DNA of 13,743 bases, from positions 421 through 14,163 of the forward strand of contig JAHZHK010000071.1 of NCBI GenBank assembly GCA_019420325.1, in the 5' to 3' direction. This document shows positions 6,199-13,575 of this stretch, piece by piece. The stretch is from Coriobacteriaceae bacterium (GTDB lineage Bacteria > Actinomycetota > Coriobacteriia > Coriobacteriales > UMGS124). Both the position numbers and the translations under genes were made by a program. A model generated the notes under the pieces. That model saw nothing but the letters and a program-made list of their open reading frames with translations, had not been told where the DNA came from and did no database searches. Each line of letters starts with the position of its first letter. Within the stretch, counting starts at the first letter, position 1.

Positions 6199-6786
6199 CT
6201 AGATGGTCTTCTCCTCAAAGCCATCCTCGAGGGCGCAGGCGCGGGCCTTCACGAGGAAGTTCGGGCCGGTCTCACCGTCGGGGTAGCAAGGCAGGGCGTT
6301 CACGAGGTCGTCGCCGTACTGCGCGCGCAGCTCGTCGATCGGGCCAAAGTGCAGGGCACGCATCATGCAGCTTGCCACGCAGGCAGGCTGCTGGCCCTTG
6401 GCGACCAGGTCGCGGCAGCCGTCACACTTCACAACCTTCTCCAGGTCCTCGATGTAGACCGGGTGGTTGTAGGGGCAGGCCTCGACGCAAAGCTGGCAGC
6501 CAGCACCCGCGCAGTTGATCTCAGGGTCGTGGTAAACGAGACCGGTCTCGGCATCCTTCACCGTACGGCCGGTGGGGCAGGCATCCACGCAGGCAGGGTT
6601 GTCGCAGTGGTTGCAGGTCGTGGCCAGGTGATAGTAACCCGGGTTGGGATACTCGCCGCACTCGAAGGTGTGGACCTCGCGCAGGAGGTAGCCCACATCC
6701 AGGCGGTTCCTGTCCTTGCAGGCGATCTGGCAGGTATGGCACCCCGCGCACGCCGTTTGGTCGAAATAGAACCCGTACTGTGCCAT
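6199..6786 (-). CDS. DmsB-like four-cluster ferredoxin subunit of a molybdoenzyme
   Basis: This 195-residue protein aligns end to end with E. coli DmsB (MAQYGFYFDQ start, FGPIDELRAQYGD near the end), the electron-transfer subunit of DMSO reductase. Four cysteine groups are visible: C13/16/19/23 (CAGCHTCQIAC), C58/61/66/70 (CNHCDNPACVDACP), C92/97/100/104 and C121/124/136/140 (CDGC...CVASC), enough for four [4Fe-4S] clusters. The third group is unusual: its spacing is CX4CX2CX3C (NCAGAGCQLCVEACP) rather than the normal CX2CX2CX3C. The last group ends in CM rather than CP. It has no signal peptide, so export would be by riding with the Tat-bearing catalytic subunit. The ATG has AGGGAG 7 nt upstream; the gene follows the catalytic gene by 22 bp and is the last of the operon. 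Confidence 0.92.
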   Translation of the reverse strand: MAQYGFYFDQTACAGCHTCQIACKDRNRLDVGYLLREVHTFECGEYPNPGYYHLATTCNHCDNPACVDACPTGRTVKDAETGLVYHDPEINCAGAGCQLCVEACPYNHPVYIEDLEKVVKCDGCRDLVAKGQQPACVASCMMRALHFGPIDELRAQYGDDLVNALPCYPDGETGPNFLVKARACALEDGFEEKTI

Positions 6787-6808
6787 GTTCAGCTCCCTTT
6801 CGCCTTAC

Positions 6809-9487
6809 CTAGTCAAACAGGATCGTCTGCGGGACGTCCTTGTCGGCGGGGAGCGGATCGCCGTCCCACTTCTCCACCTGGACGTTCAGCGTGTTGTAAC
6901 CGTCAACGCCCATACCGGTGGCAACGTTGCCGGTGATGTAGTTCTCGCTGCCGCCGTGGTCAACGGCGTCGTTCTCGTCGACGCGCACCCATGCGCCGTG
7001 AGGCAGGCCCACAACGCCGGGCATCATACGGGCGGTCACGTAGGCAGGACGCAGGGTCTCGCCGTACTTGGAGGAAATCTTCACCGTGTCGCCGTCGACG
7101 ATGCCGCGCTCATCGGCGTCCTTCTTGGACATGAAGAACGGGTTGGCGCAAGCCTCGCGCAGCCAGGGGATGTTGTCGAAGATGGAGTGCGAACGACGCT
7201 GGTAGTGCGGGTTGATGCACTGCAGCGGGAACTCAGTCTTCTCGCCGGCGATGTCGCCGTCGACGAAGGTCTCCTCGAAGCCCTGAGCGCAGGCACGGTA
7301 CTTGGGGATGGGCGAGTAAGGCTCATCGGAGTAGCCGTTGGAGTTGAGGCAGTCAGCCCAGGTCTGGCAGTAGAACTCGACCTTGCCGGAATTCGTGGCG
7401 ATGGGGTTGGCCTCGGGATCCTCGCGGAAAGCCTGCTTGTCGATGTAGCCGTAGTTGTCGCCCACGTGACGGTCGACGCGGTACACGCCGTCCTCCATGA
7501 ACTTGGCGATCGGGACGCGGCCCTCCTGCGGCTCGCCCTCAACGCCCCACTCGTCGATGTCCTCCTGCGCGATGGAGCACAGGTTCTCCCAATCGACGCC
7601 GTTCTCCTTGACGACCGAGCAGGTGGCCACGGCGTTGAAGAGGCGCTGGGTCTCGCTGACGGTGAAGAAGTCGTCCTGCGTGAGGCCGAACTTCTCGCCG
7701 ATCTTGATGCAGGCCTCAGTGTCGCTGAGAGCCTCGAAGTAGGGGTCGACGACCTTGCGGTTGATCAGCATGGTGTCGCGGTTGATGTAACCGTCCCACA
7801 CGAAGCTGCCCTCGCGCTCCCAGTTGGTGGTAATGGGGAGCACGATGTCGGCGTACTTGTTGGAAGCGGTGAGGAAGTGGCCCTGGCCCACGACGAACTC
7901 GACGGAACGGAAGGCCTCGATGCCCTTCTTGGCGCCCTCGCAGGTGGTGAGCTTGGCGCTGTTGGCAGTCCAGATCATCCTGACGTCGGCGGTGATGTTC
8001 TCGATACGCTTAGTGAGGTCGTACTCGCCGATGACATCCTTCCAAGACACGCCGTAGCCATTGAGCGTTTTCCACAGCGTGGTGGGGTTGAAGGGCTCGC
8101 CTAGCACGGCGCCCCACATCTGGGTGTCGCTCACGGAAGTGGACGAGCCGGTGCCGCTCGTGCCGCCGGCGCTGCCGGCGCTGCCGGCCTTGACAAGGCG
8201 CGGACCAAAGTTGTTCGTGTGGTTCCAAGCGGTCGGGCCAACGCAGTTGCCGCTCTTGCCGATGTGACCGCCCATGGCGCCCAGGCAGATGGCGGTCTGA
8301 GGAAGCTGCTCGGTGTTGTAGGTACGAGCGCTTGCCCAGCTTGACAGGATGGCGACGTTGTTGTCCTTGCCCAGGATACGGGCGACCTCACGCAAGGTCT
8401 CGGGGTCGACGCCGCAAATCTCGCTGGCCCACTCGGGGGTCTTGGGCACGCCGTCGTACTCGCCGCGCAGGTAGTCGAAGAAATTCTCGTCGGTCGTGGC
8501 GTCGGCAGGCATGTGGTCGGCGTCCTGGCCCACGCAGCAGCGATCCAGGAAGTCCCAGTCGATGAGCGGGCTGGACTCGCTGTCCTCCTCGAGCATGACG
8601 TAGGCCATGGCCATCATGGCCGCCATGTCGGTGGCGGGGCGAATCGGCACCCACTGGGCGTCGAGGATGGACGTCGTGTCGGTGTAGATCGGGTCGAAGA
8701 TGATGAACTTGACGCCGGCGTCCTTCCAGGACTTGGCGAAGTTCGTGGCGTTGCCCAGGGCTGCCCAAGCGGGGTTGTAGCCGAAGGCGACCACGTAGTC
8801 GCAGTTCAGCATGTCGAGACGGTCGTTGTTGACCGTGTAGTCGTTGCAACCGTCGCCCCAGCCGAGCACGCCAGGAGCGAACCAGCTGCCCCACGAGGAG
8901 GTCGTCCACGAGGAGAGGTAGTTAATGTTGAGCTTGTTGAGCAGGCCGGTCATGCCGCCGCCAAGGGCGAGGATGGAGTTGTCGCCAAACTCGCCATTGA
9001 TGCGCTCGACCTCGTCATGGATGTACTGGGCAGCCTCGTCCCAAGAGATGCGCTCCCACTCGTCGATACCGCGCAGCTCGGCGTGCGGGTCCTCGGGGCT
9101 CCAGTTCTTGCGCTTCATGGGGTACTTCAGACGGTCGAGGCCGCGAGCCTGGTACTGCTGCGACCAGCCGCGCAGGCAGGCCCTCTGCTGACGGTTGATC
9201 TCGTCGTCGGTGTTGATGTCGTCGGTCCCCTGGCGAACGATCACGCCGTCCTTCGTGCAGACCCTGACGAGGCACTTGCCGCCGCAGTTGTGCCAGCAAG
9301 CGGCGGAATGCCACTCACCCTCCTCATCGGCCTTCATCTCGTCGGCCAAGGCCATGCGCAGGTTGTTGTCGGCCGAACCGCTCACTGCAGACAGACCCAG
9401 GCTTGCCGCTCCCACGGCCGCAACAGAGCCAGCCAGGAACTTGCGCCTGCTGAGCCCGGATTTCAGTGCATCTTGTACCAATGCCAT
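6809..9487 (-). CDS. DmsA-like Tat-exported molybdopterin oxidoreductase catalytic subunit
   Basis: This 892-residue protein belongs to the DMSO reductase family. It begins with a Tat signal (SRRKFLAG at 13-20, then an Ala-rich hydrophobic stretch to about residue 38). C64-X3-C68-X3-C72-X31-C104 should bind an [4Fe-4S] cluster, and RACLRG follows the DmsA pattern, as do DRLKYPMKR, FDPIYTDTTSILDAQWVPIRPATD and the C-terminal dinucleotide-binding part (RRSHSIFDNIPWLREA, RMMPGVVGLPHGAW). The molybdenum ligand probably lies in SSWTTSSWGSW, consistent with the serine of DmsA, but this needs an alignment. A Gly/Ser/Thr/Ala-rich insert occupies residues 434-453. The substrate is open: DMSO, TMAO or other organic acceptors, and related gut Eggerthellaceae enzymes dehydroxylate catechols. 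The ATG has AGGAGG 8-10 nt upstream. It is the middle gene of the operon. Confidence 0.93.
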   Translation of the reverse strand: MALVQDALKSGLSRRKFLAGSVAAVGAASLGLSAVSGSADNNLRMALADEMKADEEGEWHSAACWHNCGGKCLVRVCTKDGVIVRQGTDDINTDDEINRQQRACLRGWSQQYQARGLDRLKYPMKRKNWSPEDPHAELRGIDEWERISWDEAAQYIHDEVERINGEFGDNSILALGGGMTGLLNKLNINYLSSWTTSSWGSWFAPGVLGWGDGCNDYTVNNDRLDMLNCDYVVAFGYNPAWAALGNATNFAKSWKDAGVKFIIFDPIYTDTTSILDAQWVPIRPATDMAAMMAMAYVMLEEDSESSPLIDWDFLDRCCVGQDADHMPADATTDENFFDYLRGEYDGVPKTPEWASEICGVDPETLREVARILGKDNNVAILSSWASARTYNTEQLPQTAICLGAMGGHIGKSGNCVGPTAWNHTNNFGPRLVKAGSAGSAGGTSGTGSSTSVSDTQMWGAVLGEPFNPTTLWKTLNGYGVSWKDVIGEYDLTKRIENITADVRMIWTANSAKLTTCEGAKKGIEAFRSVEFVVGQGHFLTASNKYADIVLPITTNWEREGSFVWDGYINRDTMLINRKVVDPYFEALSDTEACIKIGEKFGLTQDDFFTVSETQRLFNAVATCSVVKENGVDWENLCSIAQEDIDEWGVEGEPQEGRVPIAKFMEDGVYRVDRHVGDNYGYIDKQAFREDPEANPIATNSGKVEFYCQTWADCLNSNGYSDEPYSPIPKYRACAQGFEETFVDGDIAGEKTEFPLQCINPHYQRRSHSIFDNIPWLREACANPFFMSKKDADERGIVDGDTVKISSKYGETLRPAYVTARMMPGVVGLPHGAWVRVDENDAVDHGGSENYITGNVATGMGVDGYNTLNVQVEKWDGDPLPADKDVPQTILFD
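8165..8188 (-). repeat. 9-bp tandem repeat inside the catalytic-subunit gene
   Basis: GCCGGCGCT occurs twice in a row (8165-8173, 8174-8182) followed by a partial third copy (8183-8188). On the coding strand it gives the repeating Gly-Ser-Ala at residues 435-441. Such a short repeat could gain or lose units by slippage without shifting the frame. Confidence 0.7.
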
Positions 9488-9535
9488 AAAACTGTCCTCC
9501 TATCCCCTTGTCTTACAAAACCAACGTGCAATGCT

Positions 9536-10333
9536 CTATGCCGCGACGGAAGCGACAATCTCCAACATCTCGTCGAGCACTGCCGCGTCGAGCTGCACGA
9601 AATCGGCCACAGCCTGCGCAAGCTGCGGATACACTTCGTGCGTCTTCGACGAAGCCATGTCCTGTGCATACGAGAAAACCCAGTTGAGCAGGTGCTCGCG
9701 CTCGAATGCCGCCTGGTCCTCAAGCACCTTCGCGAGCTCGCGCGGCTGCCCATCTTCCAGATGGGCAACGGCCCGCGCGGCCGTCAGCTCGAGAAAATGC
9801 ATCATGAGGGCAATGTGGTCATCCGGGATGCGCGGGTAGCCAGCCGGGATGTAGAGATACCTCTCATACCAAGAGCGCACGGCAAGCGTGGACTCCTGGA
9901 ACAGGGCGCGCTCGCACGTGGTGTACACAGACTCCCACGGCGCGGCCACCATATTGTCGGGAGCGAAGAAAAGTCGCTCGTATTCGTCATGTGCCTGCTG
10001 CATGCCCTGCTCACCCTGGGCGACAAGGTCGGCGCAGCGGGAAAGCGCCGCGCGCAGCTCAGCGGGGGCGGGACTTGCACCGTCGTCGAACATGTCGACC
10101 ACGGTCAGGCTCTCCTGGCTGCTCGCAGCCGTGAAGAGCTCGGTGCTGGGCAGGGTGCCCAGAAGCTTATGGAAAAGTGAGAACAGATACTCGCGTCCCT
10201 TGAGGAAACCGAGCAATACGGCTCGGGTCTCGTCGTCTGCGTTGCCCTGGGCCCCTTCGACCGCATCGGGCTGTGCCGCAGCGCAAGCCGCATGCGTCAT
10301 CGATTCGGCCTGCTCATCAGCATTGCCGCACAT
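9536..10333 (-). CDS. TorD/DmsD-family molybdoenzyme chaperone
   Basis: This 265-residue all-helical cytoplasmic protein fits the TorD family, which binds the Tat signal of a molybdoenzyme and delays export until the cofactor is inserted. Family motifs are EYERLFFAPDN (117-127), PWESVY (132-137) and YPRIPDDHIALMMHFLE (166-182), with a C-terminal helical part (EREHLLNWVFSY). About 35 N-terminal residues rich in Ala, Asp and Gln are unlike the usual TorD start and may be a flexible extension; an internal ATG at residue 12 is also possible. The ATG at 10333 is chosen because AGGGG lies 8-9 nt upstream; a longer frame from 10408 has no ribosome site. It is first in the operon, 48 bp before the catalytic gene, its likely client. 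Confidence 0.9.
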   Translation of the reverse strand: MCGNADEQAESMTHAACAAAQPDAVEGAQGNADDETRAVLLGFLKGREYLFSLFHKLLGTLPSTELFTAASSQESLTVVDMFDDGASPAPAELRAALSRCADLVAQGEQGMQQAHDEYERLFFAPDNMVAAPWESVYTTCERALFQESTLAVRSWYERYLYIPAGYPRIPDDHIALMMHFLELTAARAVAHLEDGQPRELAKVLEDQAAFEREHLLNWVFSYAQDMASSKTHEVYPQLAQAVADFVQLDAAVLDEMLEIVASVAA

Positions 10334-10428
10334 ATAGTATTCCCCTCGTCCCCTTCGGCCGACCATTCGACCGTTCCCCGGCAAGCCTCGTTCCCTCCCA
10401 AGAAACAAAGGCGAAGCAAACCAGAATC

Positions 10429-10457
10429 ACTCTAGACAAAAGCCGGTGCAAATGCAA
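10429..10457 (-). promoter_or_regulatory. Candidate promoter of the torD-dmsA-dmsB-like operon
   Basis: On the minus strand TTGCAT (10452-10457) and TAGAGT (10429-10434) are spaced by exactly 17 bp. Each matches four of six consensus positions. Transcription would start near 10422, giving a leader of about 90 nt before the torD-like ATG. The CTCCA-N6-TGGAG inverted repeat just upstream (10483-10498) could bind an activator, which would suit the imperfect hexamers. Confidence 0.5.
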
Positions 10458-10580
10458 CAAGCCATAGCGATTTGCTTTAGCACTCCACCGCGCTGGAGCG
10501 AGAAGCCCACGAAGAGCGCACATTGGCGTTGGGCAACAACCCTACTCGCGCAGCGCCGTAATGGGCGTCACTATCACGAC

Positions 10581-10649
10581 TGGATGTTTTCAGAGGTTTT
10601 GACCGATGGTTTTCGAGACTTTTGACCGGATGTTTTCAGAAGCTTGTCC
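10581..10649. repeat. Three direct repeats with exact 23-bp period
   Basis: GTTTTC occurs at 10586, 10609 and 10632, and TTTTGACC at 10597-10604 and 10620-10627, all spaced by exactly 23 bp. The first and third units share GGATGTTTTCAGA; the middle unit differs at several positions, and the third ends as CTTGTCC. The array ends 14 bp before the TACAAT element of the helicase gene, a typical place for an operator array. Confidence 0.7.
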
Positions 10650-10663
10650 ATCGGCTGGGCATA

Positions 10664-10669
10664 TACAAT
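10664..10669 (+). promoter_or_regulatory. Candidate -10 element of the SUV3-like helicase gene
   Basis: TACAAT (within TATACAAT) lies 46 nt before the TTG start at 10710 and 14 bp after the 23-bp repeat array. There is no clear -35 at the usual spacing (AGCTTG at 10641-10646 is poor), so activation by a protein bound to the repeats is conceivable. Confidence 0.4.
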
Positions 10670-10709
10670 CTTGCAAACGCAGGTTTTCGCCACAAGGAGT
10701 CTGGCCGCA

Positions 10710-13478
10710 TTGAAGGATACACAAGCCGAGAACACCACCCCCAAGCAGGACGACAGGACCCCTGGCAGGCCTTCCAGGCGTGGGGCCTTCGATCCGCGCG
10801 AGCTGTGGCGCCTCAACGAGCTTGAGCGAATCGTCGAGGACGCTTGGAACGCCGCCGCTTCCATGGACGGAGCGGCCGACGATGCGCTCCCGTCTGCAGA
10901 CCTCGACCTATGGCTCGCTCCTCAAGAGCGTGAATATCTGGAGCTCGAGGCACGATTCGTAGCCGTGCTGGAAGCAAGCCCCGCCTTCGAGGAACTCTCA
11001 GGCTACGCATGGCGCAGGACGCGCAGGGACGAATCCGAAGAGTATGCGAGTCGGTTTGCCCATCCTGGCAAAGACCCGGTGCTCGCGTCCTGGCTTGCCG
11101 AACGATCCGGCACGGCTCAGCGCCTGGCCCGCTCGACAATCGAGAAGGACTACCAGCGTACACACGATTGCGAGCGGCACTGGCTGCGCGACCTCAAAAC
11201 GTCCGACGCCTACAAAACCCTCCTTGTGGAGACACTCTCGTCTTGGCAGCAAGCAACAAGTGACGGCGGCGTTCCGGCGGGAATCCTGCAAGCCTATCGC
11301 AACGAAATGGCCCAGCGCACCGGTGCCAGGACCGACGACCTGCTTCGCTCCGTGCGCGACGCACGCCAGGCGCGCACAAAGCTTCTCCTGCACAAGAGCC
11401 TCGTCGAGCAGTATCCGCCGGGCTACGACATGTTTGCCTTACTCGGCGGCGAGCAGGCATATTGCGACCGACTTGCAGGCGAGCTTGCCCACAAGGCCGC
11501 CGACGACGAGTTCCAGCTTTGCGCATATGGCAAGCATGGCTTCTTGAAGATGTCCGAAACCAACCTTGAAGTCGCCATGCACGTCATGGGTGACAACGGC
11601 GCCTGGCGTCGGTCCCTGGCCCGCACGCTGGGTGCCAAGACCCAAAAGAAAAACCAGGAACAGGACCTTTCGGAGCGCGCGTATCGCGACCTGTTGAAGG
11701 CCGACCGCGAGCTTAATCGGCTTGGGTCGTCAATCATCGGCTCCGATGTTCACGACTACGTGACGAACCAGCTTCTCGCATATCAGATGCCCTCCTTCGA
11801 GGCCGCGTTGTGCCGCTCTTTTGATACGGACACCTATATTGATGCGCTGTGCACGTCTGCCAATCCGAAGCTGCGCGCGTTGGGCGCAGACCTGGCTGCA
11901 GGCAGAGAGGGCGAGCGAGCGCTTCAGGCGGCCTTGAGGCGCGCGTACGCCGAGGCAGCGGTATCCGCCAAAGCCGATCCCTACCTGGGATATCCCTCGC
12001 GTCGCCTGCATCCCCGCAAGATTATCATTCACGTTGGCCCCACGAACGCCGGCAAGACCCATGATGCGCTCACGGCGTTTAGAGACGCCAAGTGCGCCCT
12101 CTACCTTGGGCCGCTGCGCCTTCTTGCCGCAGAGGTGGCCGACACGTCGAACGAACGCGGCTGCCCCTGCTCGCTCGTGACCGGAGAAGAGCGCCGCCTT
12201 GTAGAAGGGGCCCGGCACGTTGCTTCCACCGTCGAGATGTTCGACCCCCAGGGCAGCTGGGACGTGGCCGTGATCGACGAGGCGCAAATGCTGGGCGACC
12301 CCAACCGCGGCGGGGCCTGGAGCCGCGCACTTATCGGTGTCGATGCCGATGAGCTACACATATGCTGCGCGCCGGAGGGCCTCGACATCGTACGGCGCGT
12401 CTTGGACGGATGCCGCGAGCGCTTTGGAGACACCTACCGCGTGCAGCGCCATGAGCGCCTGAACCCGCTGATGCCCCTCCCCCAGCTTGTGCGCTTCCCC
12501 GAAGACGTGCAGCCGGGCGACGCCTGCATCGCCTTCTCAAAACGCGACGTCCACGCCGCGGCGGCGGAGCTCCACAACGCGGGCCGCACCTGCTGCGTGG
12601 TGTACGGGGCGCTTCCCCATGCCGTGCGCCAGGCCGAGGCGCGGCGCTTCCGCGAAGGCGACGCCGAAGTGGTGGTGGCAACCGACGCCATCGGCATGGG
12701 ACTCAACCTGCCGGTGAAGCGCGTGGTGTTCCTGCAGCATGACAAGTTCAACGGTCGTGAGCGCGTGATGCTGACTCCCGGCGAGGTCAAGCAGATCGCC
12801 GGGCGAGCAGGGCGCTATGGCTACACCGAGGCCGGCGAGGCGGCGTCTGCCATAGACCCCGAGTTTGTGGCGAATGCCCTGGCTGCGAAGGTGCGCCCCG
12901 TCCGCAGCGCGACGCTCGCGTTTCCCCGAACTCTGCTGGACATCGACGCGCCCGTCTCCGCGCTCTTTGACGCCTGGTCAAACGCGAAGGCGCCGGCGCC
13001 CTTCCGCTGCGCTGACTACTCGGAAGAGGCCATGCTCGCAGAGAGGGCAGAGAAGATCACGACCGACGCGCGGACGGTGTATGCCTTCGCGACGCTGCCT
13101 TTCAAGTCGAGCAACGCGTGTGCGCTCGACCTGTGGGAGGCAATACTGCGCGCCCATGTGGCAAAGGACCCGCTACCCGACTTCGACAAGGGCTGGGACA
13201 AGGACGACCTCGAGTCCATGCAGACGGTTTATGACAAGCTCGACCTGGTCGGCGCTTATCTGTTGGGCCCCGGAGATGGGCACCCCACTGCGTCGCTCGT
13301 AAGCGTCGACGACGTCGCCCTTCTGCGCGACGAGGTCTCGGAGGACATCTCATCGTTCCTTGCACGGCAGAGCTACGAGGGACGCCGCTGCTCGTCGTGC
13401 GGACGACCCCTTCCCTGGGGCCACCGCTTCGGCATATGCGAGCGGTGCTTTCGCCGCCAGTCGCGCAGGAGGTTTTAA
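10710..13478 (+). CDS. SUV3-like superfamily 2 RNA helicase with C-terminal zinc-finger-like motif
   Basis: This 922-residue protein has a helicase core that closely follows mitochondrial SUV3: GPTNAGKT (443-450, Walker A), YLGPLRLLAAEV, CSLVTGEE, ASTVEM, DEAQM (523-527, motif II), GDACIAFSKRDV, VVYGALPHAVRQAEARRF, ATDAIGMGLNL (657-667) and QIAGRAGR (695-702, motif VI). SUV3 proteins unwind RNA and, in mitochondria, work with a 3'-5' exoribonuclease; a role in RNA turnover here is inferred. The N-terminal 440 residues are mostly charged and helical with no motif I recognise. C894/C897 and C910/C913 (CSSC...CERC) look like a zinc finger, followed by an Arg-rich end. The start is uncertain: TTG at 10710 has AAGGAG 10 nt upstream and lies after the -10; an upstream TTG at 10644 has no ribosome site and would overlap the promoter. 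Confidence 0.88.
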   Translation: MKDTQAENTTPKQDDRTPGRPSRRGAFDPRELWRLNELERIVEDAWNAAASMDGAADDALPSADLDLWLAPQEREYLELEARFVAVLEASPAFEELSGYAWRRTRRDESEEYASRFAHPGKDPVLASWLAERSGTAQRLARSTIEKDYQRTHDCERHWLRDLKTSDAYKTLLVETLSSWQQATSDGGVPAGILQAYRNEMAQRTGARTDDLLRSVRDARQARTKLLLHKSLVEQYPPGYDMFALLGGEQAYCDRLAGELAHKAADDEFQLCAYGKHGFLKMSETNLEVAMHVMGDNGAWRRSLARTLGAKTQKKNQEQDLSERAYRDLLKADRELNRLGSSIIGSDVHDYVTNQLLAYQMPSFEAALCRSFDTDTYIDALCTSANPKLRALGADLAAGREGERALQAALRRAYAEAAVSAKADPYLGYPSRRLHPRKIIIHVGPTNAGKTHDALTAFRDAKCALYLGPLRLLAAEVADTSNERGCPCSLVTGEERRLVEGARHVASTVEMFDPQGSWDVAVIDEAQMLGDPNRGGAWSRALIGVDADELHICCAPEGLDIVRRVLDGCRERFGDTYRVQRHERLNPLMPLPQLVRFPEDVQPGDACIAFSKRDVHAAAAELHNAGRTCCVVYGALPHAVRQAEARRFREGDAEVVVATDAIGMGLNLPVKRVVFLQHDKFNGRERVMLTPGEVKQIAGRAGRYGYTEAGEAASAIDPEFVANALAAKVRPVRSATLAFPRTLLDIDAPVSALFDAWSNAKAPAPFRCADYSEEAMLAERAEKITTDARTVYAFATLPFKSSNACALDLWEAILRAHVAKDPLPDFDKGWDKDDLESMQTVYDKLDLVGAYLLGPGDGHPTASLVSVDDVALLRDEVSEDISSFLARQSYEGRRCSSCGRPLPWGHRFGICERCFRRQSRRRF

Positions 13479-13520
13479 GAGGCGCACGCTCGTTGAGGCT
13501 GCACGTTGGTCGAATCGCGG

Positions 13521-13554
13521 GCCCAGGCGGACAGGGGGCTAAAGCCGCCTGGGC
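13521..13554. terminator. Hairpin between helicase and FMN-binding genes
   Basis: GCCCAGGCGG (13521-13530) and CCGCCTGGGC (13545-13554) form a 10-bp perfect stem with a 14-nt loop. It lies 43 bp after the helicase stop and 22 bp beyond the stop of the convergent FMN-binding gene. Neither side has a clear T tract, so it may act in both directions but weakly. Confidence 0.55.
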
Positions 13555-13575
13555 TCAAATGACGAGGACATATGC

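Larger units (their letters stand above)
10334..10709. other. 376-bp divergent regulatory region
   Basis: This region lies between the torD-like gene (leftward) and the SUV3-like helicase gene (rightward). It contains a leftward promoter at 10429-10457, a small inverted repeat CTCCA-N6-TGGAG at 10483-10498 about 25 bp upstream of that promoter's -35, three 23-bp direct repeats at 10581-10649 and a rightward TACAAT element at 10664. No gene is seen. Confidence 0.55.

Noticed and set aside
6785..8104. Plus-strand 439-residue open frame
   Set aside because: It is the mirror of the molybdoenzyme catalytic gene; composition is Val/Leu/Asp-rich and motif-free.
8513..10180. Plus-strand 555-residue open frame
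   Set aside because: It spans the antisense of two genes and their intergenic gap, which a real gene would be unlikely to do; no motifs.
10581..10649. CRISPR array
   Set aside because: The 23-bp units follow one another with no unique spacers and the array has only three imperfect copies, so it is a direct-repeat operator-like array, not CRISPR.
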